10,153 nt of DNA from an uncultured Coriobacteriaceae bacterium (lineage in GTDB: Bacteria > Actinomycetota > Coriobacteriia > Coriobacteriales > Atopobiaceae), in the NCBI GenBank assembly GCA_900551595.1, contig URWR01000045.1, positions 1-10,153 of the forward strand. The letters run 5' to 3'. Shown piece after piece: positions 1 to 6,119 of the stretch; positions within the stretch are counted from its first letter, which is position 1, and each line of letters starts with the position of its first letter. A program made the translations under genes and the position numbers. Below the pieces are notes generated by a model. That model did no database searches. It had not been told where the DNA came from and was given only the letters and a program-made list of their open reading frames with translations.

Positions 1-433
1 GCCGCTCCTGCATCTTCGCCAAACAATCGTAGTAACAGCGTTTGAAATCCTTGAGACGTTCTACGGTGACGTTTGTCTCAATAATGGTAGAAAGCAAGTC
101 GCTTAAACGGAAAAATTCCTTGTGGGCATTCGCAATGCCAGCCCAAACCTCAGCAATAGTGGGAATAGAGAACTCGCATCCTATGGGTAATGCAGTGAGC
201 AGAGCATCGTAGTAGGCGCTACATTCATCTGCGGTGAGCAGTAAGAAGATTTCTTCTTTGGTGCTTACATACTTATAAAGATTCGCGCGCGACCAGCCAA
301 GCTCTTCTGCAATGGTGGTGAGCGTTATCTCATGATAAGGATGCGATGCAAATTGGTGTTTTACAACATCCTTTATCTGGCTTAAGCGCTGTTCCTTTTG
401 TTCAGGACTTCGTGCTCGAATAAATTCCTGCAT
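1..433 (-). CDS. TetR-family transcriptional regulator (partial, C-terminus beyond left edge)
   Basis: The open frame runs leftward from an ATG at 433-431 and is still open at base 1, giving 144 codons. The start is supported by a GGAGAG ribosome-binding site on the minus strand (438-443). The N-terminus has the TetR DNA-binding layout: a first helix of about residues 12-30, then a helix-turn-helix at about 36-55 containing ITLTTIAEELGWSRANLYKY, followed by the usual STKEEIF segment. The visible rest is helical and should be the start of the ligand-binding/dimerisation domain, whose ligand cannot be told. In this family such proteins repress their own and neighbouring genes until an inducer binds. 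It is divergent from the flavodoxin-like gene, which makes that gene its likely target (inference). The TetR assignment is firm; regulated genes and ligand are unknown. Confidence 0.9.
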   Translation of the reverse strand, partial: MQEFIRARSPEQKEQRLSQIKDVVKHQFASHPYHEITLTTIAEELGWSRANLYKYVSTKEEIFLLLTADECSAYYDALLTALPIGCEFSIPTIAEVWAGIANAHKEFFRLSDLLSTIIETNVTVERLKDFKRCYYDCLAKMQER

Positions 434-690
434 GGTACTCTCCGTTGTTTGACTTCCTGTAGTATATCGCAACTAAACTCGTAAATAAAAAAACTCATGT
501 CACTTATCTATTTACAATATACGTAACGTCGCTTAATCTAAGGACTAGTAGATATACGAACGAGTAACTCTTTTGCCACAACGAGTGCGAACAAAATGGC
601 AAGAGAAATTGAAGGATGCTTCATTCCTGCGTACATAACGTTATTCAAATCGTTTGAATCTTTCCAACAGTTTGAGAGAAGGGAATAATC
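434..690. other. Divergent intergenic region between tetR-type gene and flavodoxin gene
   Basis: This 257-bp AT-rich region shows no coding frame and must hold promoters for both directions. A minus-strand TATACT (461-466) is a reasonable -10 for the regulator gene, but no good -35 was seen. The hexamer ACGAGT occurs at 560-565 and 581-586 on the plus strand, both preceded by A and 21 bp apart (two helical turns), and once on the minus strand at 477-482. A 10-bp palindrome ATAACGTTAT lies at 635-644, next to the longer palindrome listed separately. A GAGAAGGGA ribosome-binding site at about 676-684 precedes the flavodoxin ATG. Confidence 0.5.
643..659. promoter_or_regulatory. Palindrome, candidate repressor operator
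   Basis: ATTCAAA-TCG-TTTGAAT is a perfect inverted repeat with 7-bp arms and a 3-bp centre, ending 31 bp before the flavodoxin ATG. Its size and symmetry fit a dimeric repressor such as the divergent TetR protein, and its place in the leader suits blocking of transcription. It is not followed by a T-run, so it is unlikely to be a terminator. Binding by the neighbouring regulator is inference. Confidence 0.45.
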
Positions 691-1155
691 ATGGCACAGA
701 CGGTTGTAGCGTATTTTTCTGCAAGTGGTGTTACTGCTCGTAAAGCAGCTGAAATTGCCGAGGCAACGGGAGCGGAACTGTATGAAATTCGTTCTGCTTC
801 TCCCTATACCTCAGCAGATTTAAATTGGCAAAATAAAAAGAGCCGCAGCTCTGTTGAAATGGATGATCCGGCAAGCCGTCCGGCATTGGTAGAAGATACG
901 CCAGACTTTTCTGGCGTAAGCACGGTATTTTTTGGTTTTCCAATCTGGTGGTATGTGGAGCCGCGCATCATTGATACCTTCCTTGATGCAGTTGATCTTT
1001 CCGGTGTAAAGGTGGTTCCATTCGCCACTTCGGGAAGCAGTGGTATTTCAGGTGCAGAGAAGCGCTTACGTGAGCTTTATCCTGCAATTGATTGGCAGTC
1101 TGGAGCCCTGCTCAACAACAAGAATGCTGCTTCGTGGGCCCAAGGCGTGGCATAA
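691..1155 (+). CDS. Flavodoxin-family protein
   Basis: This 154-residue protein is a short, single-domain flavodoxin-like fold expected to bind FMN and act in cytoplasmic electron transfer or quinone/other reduction. The N-terminus has the strand and phosphate-binding loop VVAYFSASGVT (residues 5-15). Residues 83-87 are FPIWW, the aromatic segment typical of this subfamily near the flavin ring, and 110-121 are PFATSGSSGISG, the second conserved flavin-side loop. Its length matches the family's usual 150-170 residues. The ATG is preceded by GAGAAGGGA at good spacing. It lies divergent from a TetR-type gene and upstream of a TetM-like GTPase gene on the same strand. After the TAA the same frame stays open for another 31 codons to 1251; see findings. 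The redox partner is unknown. Confidence 0.88.
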   Translation: MAQTVVAYFSASGVTARKAAEIAEATGAELYEIRSASPYTSADLNWQNKKSRSSVEMDDPASRPALVEDTPDFSGVSTVFFGFPIWWYVEPRIIDTFLDAVDLSGVKVVPFATSGSSGISGAEKRLRELYPAIDWQSGALLNNKNAASWAQGVA

Positions 1156-1273
1156 GGGGACAGTGTTGCTCTCATACAACTCAGTGAGAAGCTGCATAAA
1201 GATGGAGTAATTGACAGCTGTTCTGAGGAACCAGTCCTTATCTATCGTTAGAATGATCGACGGATATAACGAT

Positions 1274-1281
1274 GAGAGGAG
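1274..1281 (+). promoter_or_regulatory. Ribosome-binding site that decides the start of the TetM-like gene
   Basis: GAGAGGAG lies 4 bases before GTG at 1286. Translation from this GTG begins RQAVVGLLAHVDAGKTT, placing the P-loop about 10 residues from the N-terminus as in Tet(M) and EF-G. The in-frame ATG at 1253 has no clear ribosome-binding site, and the TTG at 1211 has a GGAG only 3 bases away. The GTG is therefore preferred; the ATG at 1253 (11 residues longer) remains possible. Confidence 0.6.
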
Positions 1282-1285
1282 TGCT

Positions 1286-3292
1286 GTGCGACAGGCAGTT
1301 GTGGGTCTTTTAGCGCATGTAGATGCGGGCAAAACCACGCTTGCTGAAGCAATGCTTGCAGCTTCAGGTGCTATTCGCGCTGCTGGTCGTGTCGATGACG
1401 GGGCTTCGCATCTCGATACCAACTCAATGGAGCGCGAGCGCGGCATTACGATTTTCTCATCACAGGCGTCGATAGACTGGAATGGTGTCCACCTTATGTT
1501 GGTGGACACCCCTGGTCACGTGGACTTTTCTGCAGAGGCAGAGCGCACGATAGCGGCGCTCGATATGGCTCTTGTCGTAATAGGTGCAAATGATGGTGTG
1601 CAGGGTCATACGGAAGTGCTTTGGGATCTTCTTGAACGCCAAGGCGTTCCAACCCTTGTCTTTATCAACAAGTGCGATTTGGAAAATCCCGGCCATGATG
1701 CTCTGCTCACTGAGCTGAAGGATCGACTTTCGCCAAATTGTGTGGACATGTCGGCGGACAAAGCAACTGCACTTGAAGATATGGCTTCCACCGATGAGGC
1801 AGCTCTTGAGGAATATCTTGAAACGGGTGCGCTCGCTTCTGACACGATTTCGCAACTCTTTTCTCATAGATCCTTCTTCCCGGTACTTTTTGGTGCAGCT
1901 TTGCGCAACGACGGGATTGCAGATCTGCTTGATATGGTGGCGAACGTAACTCCCGACCGGGTGTATCCACATGAATTTGCAGCACTGGTATATCGCGTCA
2001 GCAGAAGCGATAAGGGTGAGCGACTCTCCTGGCTCAAGATTCTTGGCGGCACCCTACAGGCAAAGATGCAGCTTGAAGGAGTGGATGGTCGCGGTGAATC
2101 TTGGGCTGAGAAGATCAATGAGGTGCGCCTGTATCAAGGTGCAAATTACACGACAGTACAAGAGGTAAAGGCCGGACAAATTTGTGCGGTAACAGGCCTT
2201 ACCCATGTGATGCCTGGTACCAGCTTAGGAGCAGCTCCGCGTGTGATGCCTCCTCGGCTTGCACCTGTTTTGTCCTATCAAGTGATTCCTGCTCCTAATA
2301 CTGACATTTCTGCTCTTGTGCGCGCGCTACGCGAGCTTGCTGATGAAGATCCTCTACTTGCTGTGAACTGGCAAGAACAATTACAAGAAGTGCATGTGCA
2401 GCTCATGGGTGAGGTTCAGCAGGATGTCGTGCGAGAACTATTGCACGACCGCTATGGCATGGATGTGAGTTTTGGTGCGGGAGGTATTCTCTATAAAGAG
2501 ACAGTAACAACACCCGTGGAAGGTGTTGGTCATTTTGAACCACTTCGTCACTATGCTGAAGTGCGTCTTTTAGTAGAACCCTTACCTTGCGGCTCCGGGG
2601 TAGAGTTTGGAACACGCTGTTCAACGGATGATTTGGATCTTAATTGGCAGCGGCTCATCCTTACCAATGCGATGGAGCGAGACCATCTTGGAGTACTTGT
2701 GGGAGCTCCACTGACTGATGTACGCATCATACTTCTGGCGGGTCGTGCCCATGTAAAACATACCGAGGGTGGAGATTTTCGACAGGCGACGTATCGTGCT
2801 GTGCGACAAGCCCTTATGAATGCTCGGGAGCAAGGAGCATGTGTGTTATTGGAACCCTGGTACCGGTTCTGTTTGGTGGTACCTGCAGACCGTTTGGGCC
2901 GTGCTCTTGCCGATCTCCAGCGTATGGCTGCTGAGTTCTCCGCTCCTACTGCCGATGAGACAGCACGAATTACTGGCGTAGTTCCAGCGTCTGAGGTGGG
3001 GGAATATGCCTTGGAGGTTGCGCGTTACACTGCTGGCCGAGGCAGACTATCCCTCGAGTTTGCGGGTTATCGTACATGCCATAATGCCGAGGATGTAATG
3101 GCGGAAATTGCTTATAACCCTGAGGCAGATCTTCCTAACACACCCGACTCTGTCTTTTGTAGCCACGGTGCGGGTCATACCGTAAAATGGCGCGATGTTC
3201 CAGAGCATGCTCACACACAGGTCAATAAGGCACAGCTTCGTCCATATGTGCCTGCTGATGCAGCGTTCTTTTCGAATACAGCAAAACGGTAG
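1286..3292 (+). CDS. TetM/EF-G-like translational GTPase (ribosomal-protection-protein family)
   Basis: From the GTG start this is 668 residues; Tet(M) has about 639. The GTPase domain is complete: P-loop AHVDAGKTT (10-18), switch I RERGITI (50-56), DTPGH (74-78) and NKCD (128-131) for guanine recognition, with a GAAL-type G5 further on. The rest follows the EF-G domain order II to V. In the domain IV loop, residues 489-498 read HVKHTEGGDF, not the YSPVSTPADF I recall from Tet(M)/Tet(O). The C-terminus carries DSVFCSHGAGHTVKW (621-635), a signature I associate with the chromosomal clostridial 'translation factor GTPase' group often auto-annotated as TetM/TetW. It probably binds the ribosome and hydrolyses GTP. 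Whether it removes tetracycline is doubtful. It may be co-transcribed with the flavodoxin gene 130 bp upstream. Confidence 0.88.
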   Translation: MRQAVVGLLAHVDAGKTTLAEAMLAASGAIRAAGRVDDGASHLDTNSMERERGITIFSSQASIDWNGVHLMLVDTPGHVDFSAEAERTIAALDMALVVIGANDGVQGHTEVLWDLLERQGVPTLVFINKCDLENPGHDALLTELKDRLSPNCVDMSADKATALEDMASTDEAALEEYLETGALASDTISQLFSHRSFFPVLFGAALRNDGIADLLDMVANVTPDRVYPHEFAALVYRVSRSDKGERLSWLKILGGTLQAKMQLEGVDGRGESWAEKINEVRLYQGANYTTVQEVKAGQICAVTGLTHVMPGTSLGAAPRVMPPRLAPVLSYQVIPAPNTDISALVRALRELADEDPLLAVNWQEQLQEVHVQLMGEVQQDVVRELLHDRYGMDVSFGAGGILYKETVTTPVEGVGHFEPLRHYAEVRLLVEPLPCGSGVEFGTRCSTDDLDLNWQRLILTNAMERDHLGVLVGAPLTDVRIILLAGRAHVKHTEGGDFRQATYRAVRQALMNAREQGACVLLEPWYRFCLVVPADRLGRALADLQRMAAEFSAPTADETARITGVVPASEVGEYALEVARYTAGRGRLSLEFAGYRTCHNAEDVMAEIAYNPEADLPNTPDSVFCSHGAGHTVKWRDVPEHAHTQVNKAQLRPYVPADAAFFSNTAKR

Positions 3293-3306
3293 ATCTCTCA
3301 TGTAAA

Positions 3307-3318
3307 AACAGTACTGTT
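3307..3318. promoter_or_regulatory. 12-bp perfect palindrome upstream of response-regulator gene
   Basis: AACAGTACTGTT is a perfect palindrome in the 79-bp gap between the GTPase gene and the response-regulator gene. It sits 53 bp before the regulator's ATG, where a promoter-proximal operator would be expected. OmpR-type regulators more often use direct repeats, so the binder could be another dimeric protein. No convincing -35/-10 pair was identified. Confidence 0.35.
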
Positions 3319-3334
3319 ATGCGGTAGGCTCATT

Positions 3335-3357
3335 GCGTTGATAGAAACTTCAAACGC
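3335..3357 (+). other. Small imperfect hairpin in leader of response-regulator gene
   Basis: GCGTTGA (3335-3341) can pair with TCAAACGC (3350-3357) with one bulged A and an 8-base loop. It ends directly at the GAGAGGA ribosome-binding site (3358-3364). It is too weak and lacks a T-run, so it is not a terminator. A role in translation initiation is only possible, not shown. Confidence 0.2.
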
Positions 3358-3371
3358 GAGAGGAATGTTGC

Positions 3372-4202
3372 ATGCAGAACACTGGCACTCAACAAGATAT
3401 ACGTGTGCTTGTGGTTGAAGATGATGCTTCTTTAAGTGACGTGGTATGCACATTTCTTGGAAAGCATCAGATGGTATGCACGCCAGCCTTCTCAGGTTCT
3501 GAGGCACTTCTCCTGCTGGATCGTGCGGAAAACAAGACTGATAGAGCTACCGGAAATACCGTTTCACAGAGGCGTTTTGACGTTGTGATTTGTGACCTTA
3601 TGCTCCCAGGCGTTTCGGGAGAAGAGGTTGTGGCAGCAGTGCGAGAATCATTGGGAAATATACCAGTGCTGGTTACTTCAGCACGTAGTGAGGTGGATAG
3701 GCGCATTGCTCTTTTGCGCTGTGGAGCCGATGACTATTTAGTAAAACCTTTTGATTTGGAAGAGTTGCTGGCACGAATTGAAGTTCAGTTACGTCTACGT
3801 GCCGAGTCCCCGTTAAATAACTCTGATAAAACAGCAGCAAGTCCACAACATGAAAGCTCAGAACAGGTGCTTTGCATCGGCCCTTGGAAGCTTTCCCCAG
3901 CAACCCGCGAGTTTATTGTTAATGGAAGAAGCCTTCGTCTCACGAGAACTGAGTTTGATATGTTGGCAGCAATGATGCGACAGCCAACCCGTGTCTTTAC
4001 AAAGCGCGACCTCTATCTCGCGGCTTGTCACGATACAGAAATTGCTGATATAGCTGCATCGGGGGTAACGCTTGCCGATGAGAAGACCGTGAGTACACAT
4101 ATTGCAAATTTACGTGCAAAGCTTAAAGACTCTGGTACCGACAACATGATTCAAACCGTATGGGGAATAGGCTTTAAGTTGAATAGTGCAAGTCAGTCAT
4201 AG
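3372..4202 (+). CDS. OmpR-family two-component response regulator
   Basis: This 276-residue protein has an N-terminal receiver domain and a C-terminal winged-helix DNA-binding domain. The receiver has the acidic pair in VVEDD (14-18), the phosphoacceptor Asp75 in ICDLMLPG, the switch Thr102 and Lys125 in YLVKPF. Asp75 is about 20 residues later than in most OmpR proteins because of a polar insertion near 52-68 (ENKTDRATGN onward). A linker of about 30 residues leads to the DNA-binding domain, with LTRTEFDML as its early helix and EKTVSTHIANLRAKL as the recognition helix, ending in the usual GIGFKL hairpin. The ATG is set by GAGAGGA seven bases upstream. It starts the gene set ATPase, permease, kinase, and its partner is very probably the kinase at 6120-7043. 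It likely activates the exporter genes (inference). Confidence 0.93.
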   Translation: MQNTGTQQDIRVLVVEDDASLSDVVCTFLGKHQMVCTPAFSGSEALLLLDRAENKTDRATGNTVSQRRFDVVICDLMLPGVSGEEVVAAVRESLGNIPVLVTSARSEVDRRIALLRCGADDYLVKPFDLEELLARIEVQLRLRAESPLNNSDKTAASPQHESSEQVLCIGPWKLSPATREFIVNGRSLRLTRTEFDMLAAMMRQPTRVFTKRDLYLAACHDTEIADIAASGVTLADEKTVSTHIANLRAKLKDSGTDNMIQTVWGIGFKLNSASQS

Positions 4203-4220
4203 GTGGGGCTGTGCCTCACT
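4202..4220 (+). other. Short hairpin at the end of the response-regulator gene
   Basis: GGTGGGG (4202-4208) can pair as RNA with CCTCACT (4214-4220), with two G-U pairs and a 5-base loop. The following bases are only moderately T-rich with no clean T-run. It could be a weak attenuator or an mRNA-processing hairpin in the 117-bp gap before the ABC genes. A separate promoter for those genes may lie here (TATAAC at 4241-4246 without a good -35). Confidence 0.25.
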
Positions 4221-4319
4221 CTCAAATCTTGCAACTTTCTTATAACCTACCTGGAAGTTTCTAAAAGTGTGCCCCGTATTGTGCTTCTTAGAAACAAAGC
4301 AGAGTACGGAAGGAGCGTC

Positions 4320-5294
4320 ATGTATGCACTAGAAATGGCAGATCTTGAGCGCAGCTTTCGAGGTCACCGTGTAATTGATGGTCTTAATTTGCATGTTGGT
4401 AAAGGTGAAATATACGGGTTTATTGGGCGGAATGGAGCTGGTAAATCAACAACCATGCGCATGATTGCTGGTTTGCTTGCACCACAGGCTGGACAGATCC
4501 GCATCTTTGGACAAGCACTCACGCCTTGCGAAGCCAATCCGGCGCTTGGGACCCTTATTGAGAATCCTGGCCTCCATCCCAACCTCTCTGCGTTCGACAA
4601 CTTGATGACAAAAGCACTTGTTCTGGGAGTTGTTAATGCACCCCAACGTTGTCGCGAACTCTTAAATCTTGTTGGACTGGATGGGAGTAAGAAACGTGTC
4701 AAGGGCTTTTCAATGGGTATGCGCCAAAGACTTGGTGTTGCCATGGCATTGCTTGGAAACCCTGAAATCCTCATTTTGGATGAGCCATTAAATGGCCTAG
4801 ATCCCGAGGGTGCACGTGAAATACGGCAACTTCTTTCGCGTCTCAATAGAGATCGTGGCATAACCGTGCTGGTGAGCTCGCATGTACTGGATCAACTTGA
4901 ACGCATGTGCACCTGTTATGGCGTTATTTGTGGCGGACGTATGGTACGAGAACTCACGGCTCAAGAGGTTGAACAAGAATGTGCCAGCTATCTTGCGCTG
5001 TCCTGTTTAGAACCCGAACGTGCCTTTGCAATTCTTACTGAGCGTTTTCCGCAATTTACCGCTTCGGTTTTACCTGACAACTCTTTACATATTACAGGCG
5101 ATATTGAAGCAAGCGATGTTGGACGTGTGCTTGCAGAAGAGGGCATTGTCATACAAGAGCTTCACCGCACCGAAGGTGATATTGAGGACTTCTTTGTTCA
5201 ACTTATGGGCGGCGATGATTCTAAGCAAGCAGCTCATGTAAGTACTTCAGGGCATATTCCAAATCATTTTGTTAAAGGTGGCGATGCACGATGA
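4320..5294 (+). CDS. ABC transporter ATP-binding protein, BcrA/lantibiotic-immunity type
   Basis: This 324-residue cytoplasmic ATPase energises the permease encoded next. It shows Walker A GRNGAGKST (36-44), the signature motif as FSMGMRQR (130-137, the variant usual in BcrA/LanF-like proteins in place of LSGGQ), Walker B ILILDEP with Asp154-Glu155, the D-loop NGLDP and the switch His188 in SSH. The Q-loop region reads LIENPGLHPNLSAFDNL, typical of this subfamily. About 100 residues after the nucleotide-binding domain form the small C-terminal domain common in drug exporters. The ATG at 4320 has GGAAGGAG four bases upstream; the frame is open back to 4203 but that extension is not family-like. 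It overlaps the permease gene by 4 bp. The family exports or expels bacitracin and lantibiotic-like peptides; the actual substrate is unknown. Confidence 0.93.
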   Translation: MYALEMADLERSFRGHRVIDGLNLHVGKGEIYGFIGRNGAGKSTTMRMIAGLLAPQAGQIRIFGQALTPCEANPALGTLIENPGLHPNLSAFDNLMTKALVLGVVNAPQRCRELLNLVGLDGSKKRVKGFSMGMRQRLGVAMALLGNPEILILDEPLNGLDPEGAREIRQLLSRLNRDRGITVLVSSHVLDQLERMCTCYGVICGGRMVRELTAQEVEQECASYLALSCLEPERAFAILTERFPQFTASVLPDNSLHITGDIEASDVGRVLAEEGIVIQELHRTEGDIEDFFVQLMGGDDSKQAAHVSTSGHIPNHFVKGGDAR

Positions 5295-6100
5295 TGATGA
5301 ATTTTGTTCACTCTGATCTGTATCGTTTGCGCAAGTCAGGAACACTGTGGGGCATGATGCTCTTCTGCTTCGCTTTTCTCCTTATGCGCTATCTGTTTGA
5401 GTGGATTACTGTTAAAGGGATGTTTGGATTAAGTCCTGCGGAATCATCAGTAATAGCTCGATCGTTTCTTGATTATCTCGCGATAGGTTCTACAAGTGGT
5501 TTGCTCTTAGTTCCAACAACATGGTTTGCCGTTTGGCTTATTGCAAGCGACTATAAAGCTCATTCGTTTAAGAGTTTGTTTGCCACTCCACATGCTCGTC
5601 GCGACTACATTCTTTCTAAGCTAGCTCTCTCTGTCTTTTTGTCCGCAGTAGTTATCATCTTTATGCTTGTATGCAGCGCTTTTATGCCGGTTGTTTTTGG
5701 ACTTCAATTTGAGTTAGTCCCTCGTGTGCAACAAATCATAGGTTGGGGAGTGCTCGCTCTACTGGTTAATAGTATGTACAGCGCTATCTGTATCTTCTTC
5801 GCGATTTTAGTTGCGAATGAGACCATGGCATGGGTGTGCAATATGTTGCTCGTACTCGGTCTTGCTGGTGCTGCTGTAATGGCAGGCCTCAATCTCATCC
5901 CGTTGGTATTACCAGGAAGCACAGAGATTGTTCATGCGATATCAGGATGCTTGCCTGTAGCGCAATGCGCTTATATGGACCGGGGTTTGGATGTATTTAT
6001 ACAAAGCTTCGATCTGCAACATTTCATTCTTGTTTGTCTTGCTTGGATTATTGTGAGCGGTATTGCCTCAATGGTGATATTTAGGCGCAAGGCATTATAA
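5291..6100 (+). CDS. ABC-2 type transporter permease
   Basis: This 269-residue integral membrane protein is the partner of the preceding ATPase. The start ATG overlaps the ATPase stop (ATGA), showing translational coupling; three ATG codons in a row (5291, 5294, 5297) are possible starts, with AAAGGTGG at 5274-5281. Six hydrophobic segments are visible, at about residues 18-36, 68-88, 112-135, 148-175, 182-205 and 243-263. Between the second and third comes a charged stretch, DYKAHSFKSLF then RRDYILSKL, which matches the cytoplasmic coupling region typical of BcrB/LanE/LanG-like permeases. Only one permease gene is present, so it would act as a homodimer, whereas lantibiotic immunity LanFEG systems use two. 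The substrate is inferred to be a cell-envelope-active peptide or similar compound. Confidence 0.9.
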   Translation: MMMNFVHSDLYRLRKSGTLWGMMLFCFAFLLMRYLFEWITVKGMFGLSPAESSVIARSFLDYLAIGSTSGLLLVPTTWFAVWLIASDYKAHSFKSLFATPHARRDYILSKLALSVFLSAVVIIFMLVCSAFMPVVFGLQFELVPRVQQIIGWGVLALLVNSMYSAICIFFAILVANETMAWVCNMLLVLGLAGAAVMAGLNLIPLVLPGSTEIVHAISGCLPVAQCAYMDRGLDVFIQSFDLQHFILVCLAWIIVSGIASMVIFRRKAL

Positions 6101-6119
6101 GAGAGAGTGGGAGGTGGAC

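Noticed and set aside
1153..1155. Programmed recoding at the flavodoxin TAA
   Set aside because: TAA is neither a selenocysteine nor a pyrrolysine codon, no stimulatory hairpin or slippery site was seen, and the protein is already of normal length.
1211..1285. Longer N-terminus for the TetM-like GTPase from TTG 1211 or ATG 1253
   Set aside because: The extra residues do not resemble the family N-terminus. TTG has a GGAG only 3 bases away, ATG 1253 has no clear ribosome-binding site, and GTG 1286 has GAGAGGAG and puts the P-loop in the usual place. The ATG remains a fallback.
1066..1972. Minus-strand open frames of 147 and 170 codons opposite the GTPase gene
   Set aside because: They are antisense to conserved GTPase motifs, show no recognisable domain and overlap each other in different frames.
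4203..4319. Upstream extension of the ABC ATPase gene by 39 codons
   Set aside because: The extension does not resemble an ABC N-terminus, and the ATG at 4320 has a strong GGAAGGAG ribosome-binding site and yields a family-like beginning.
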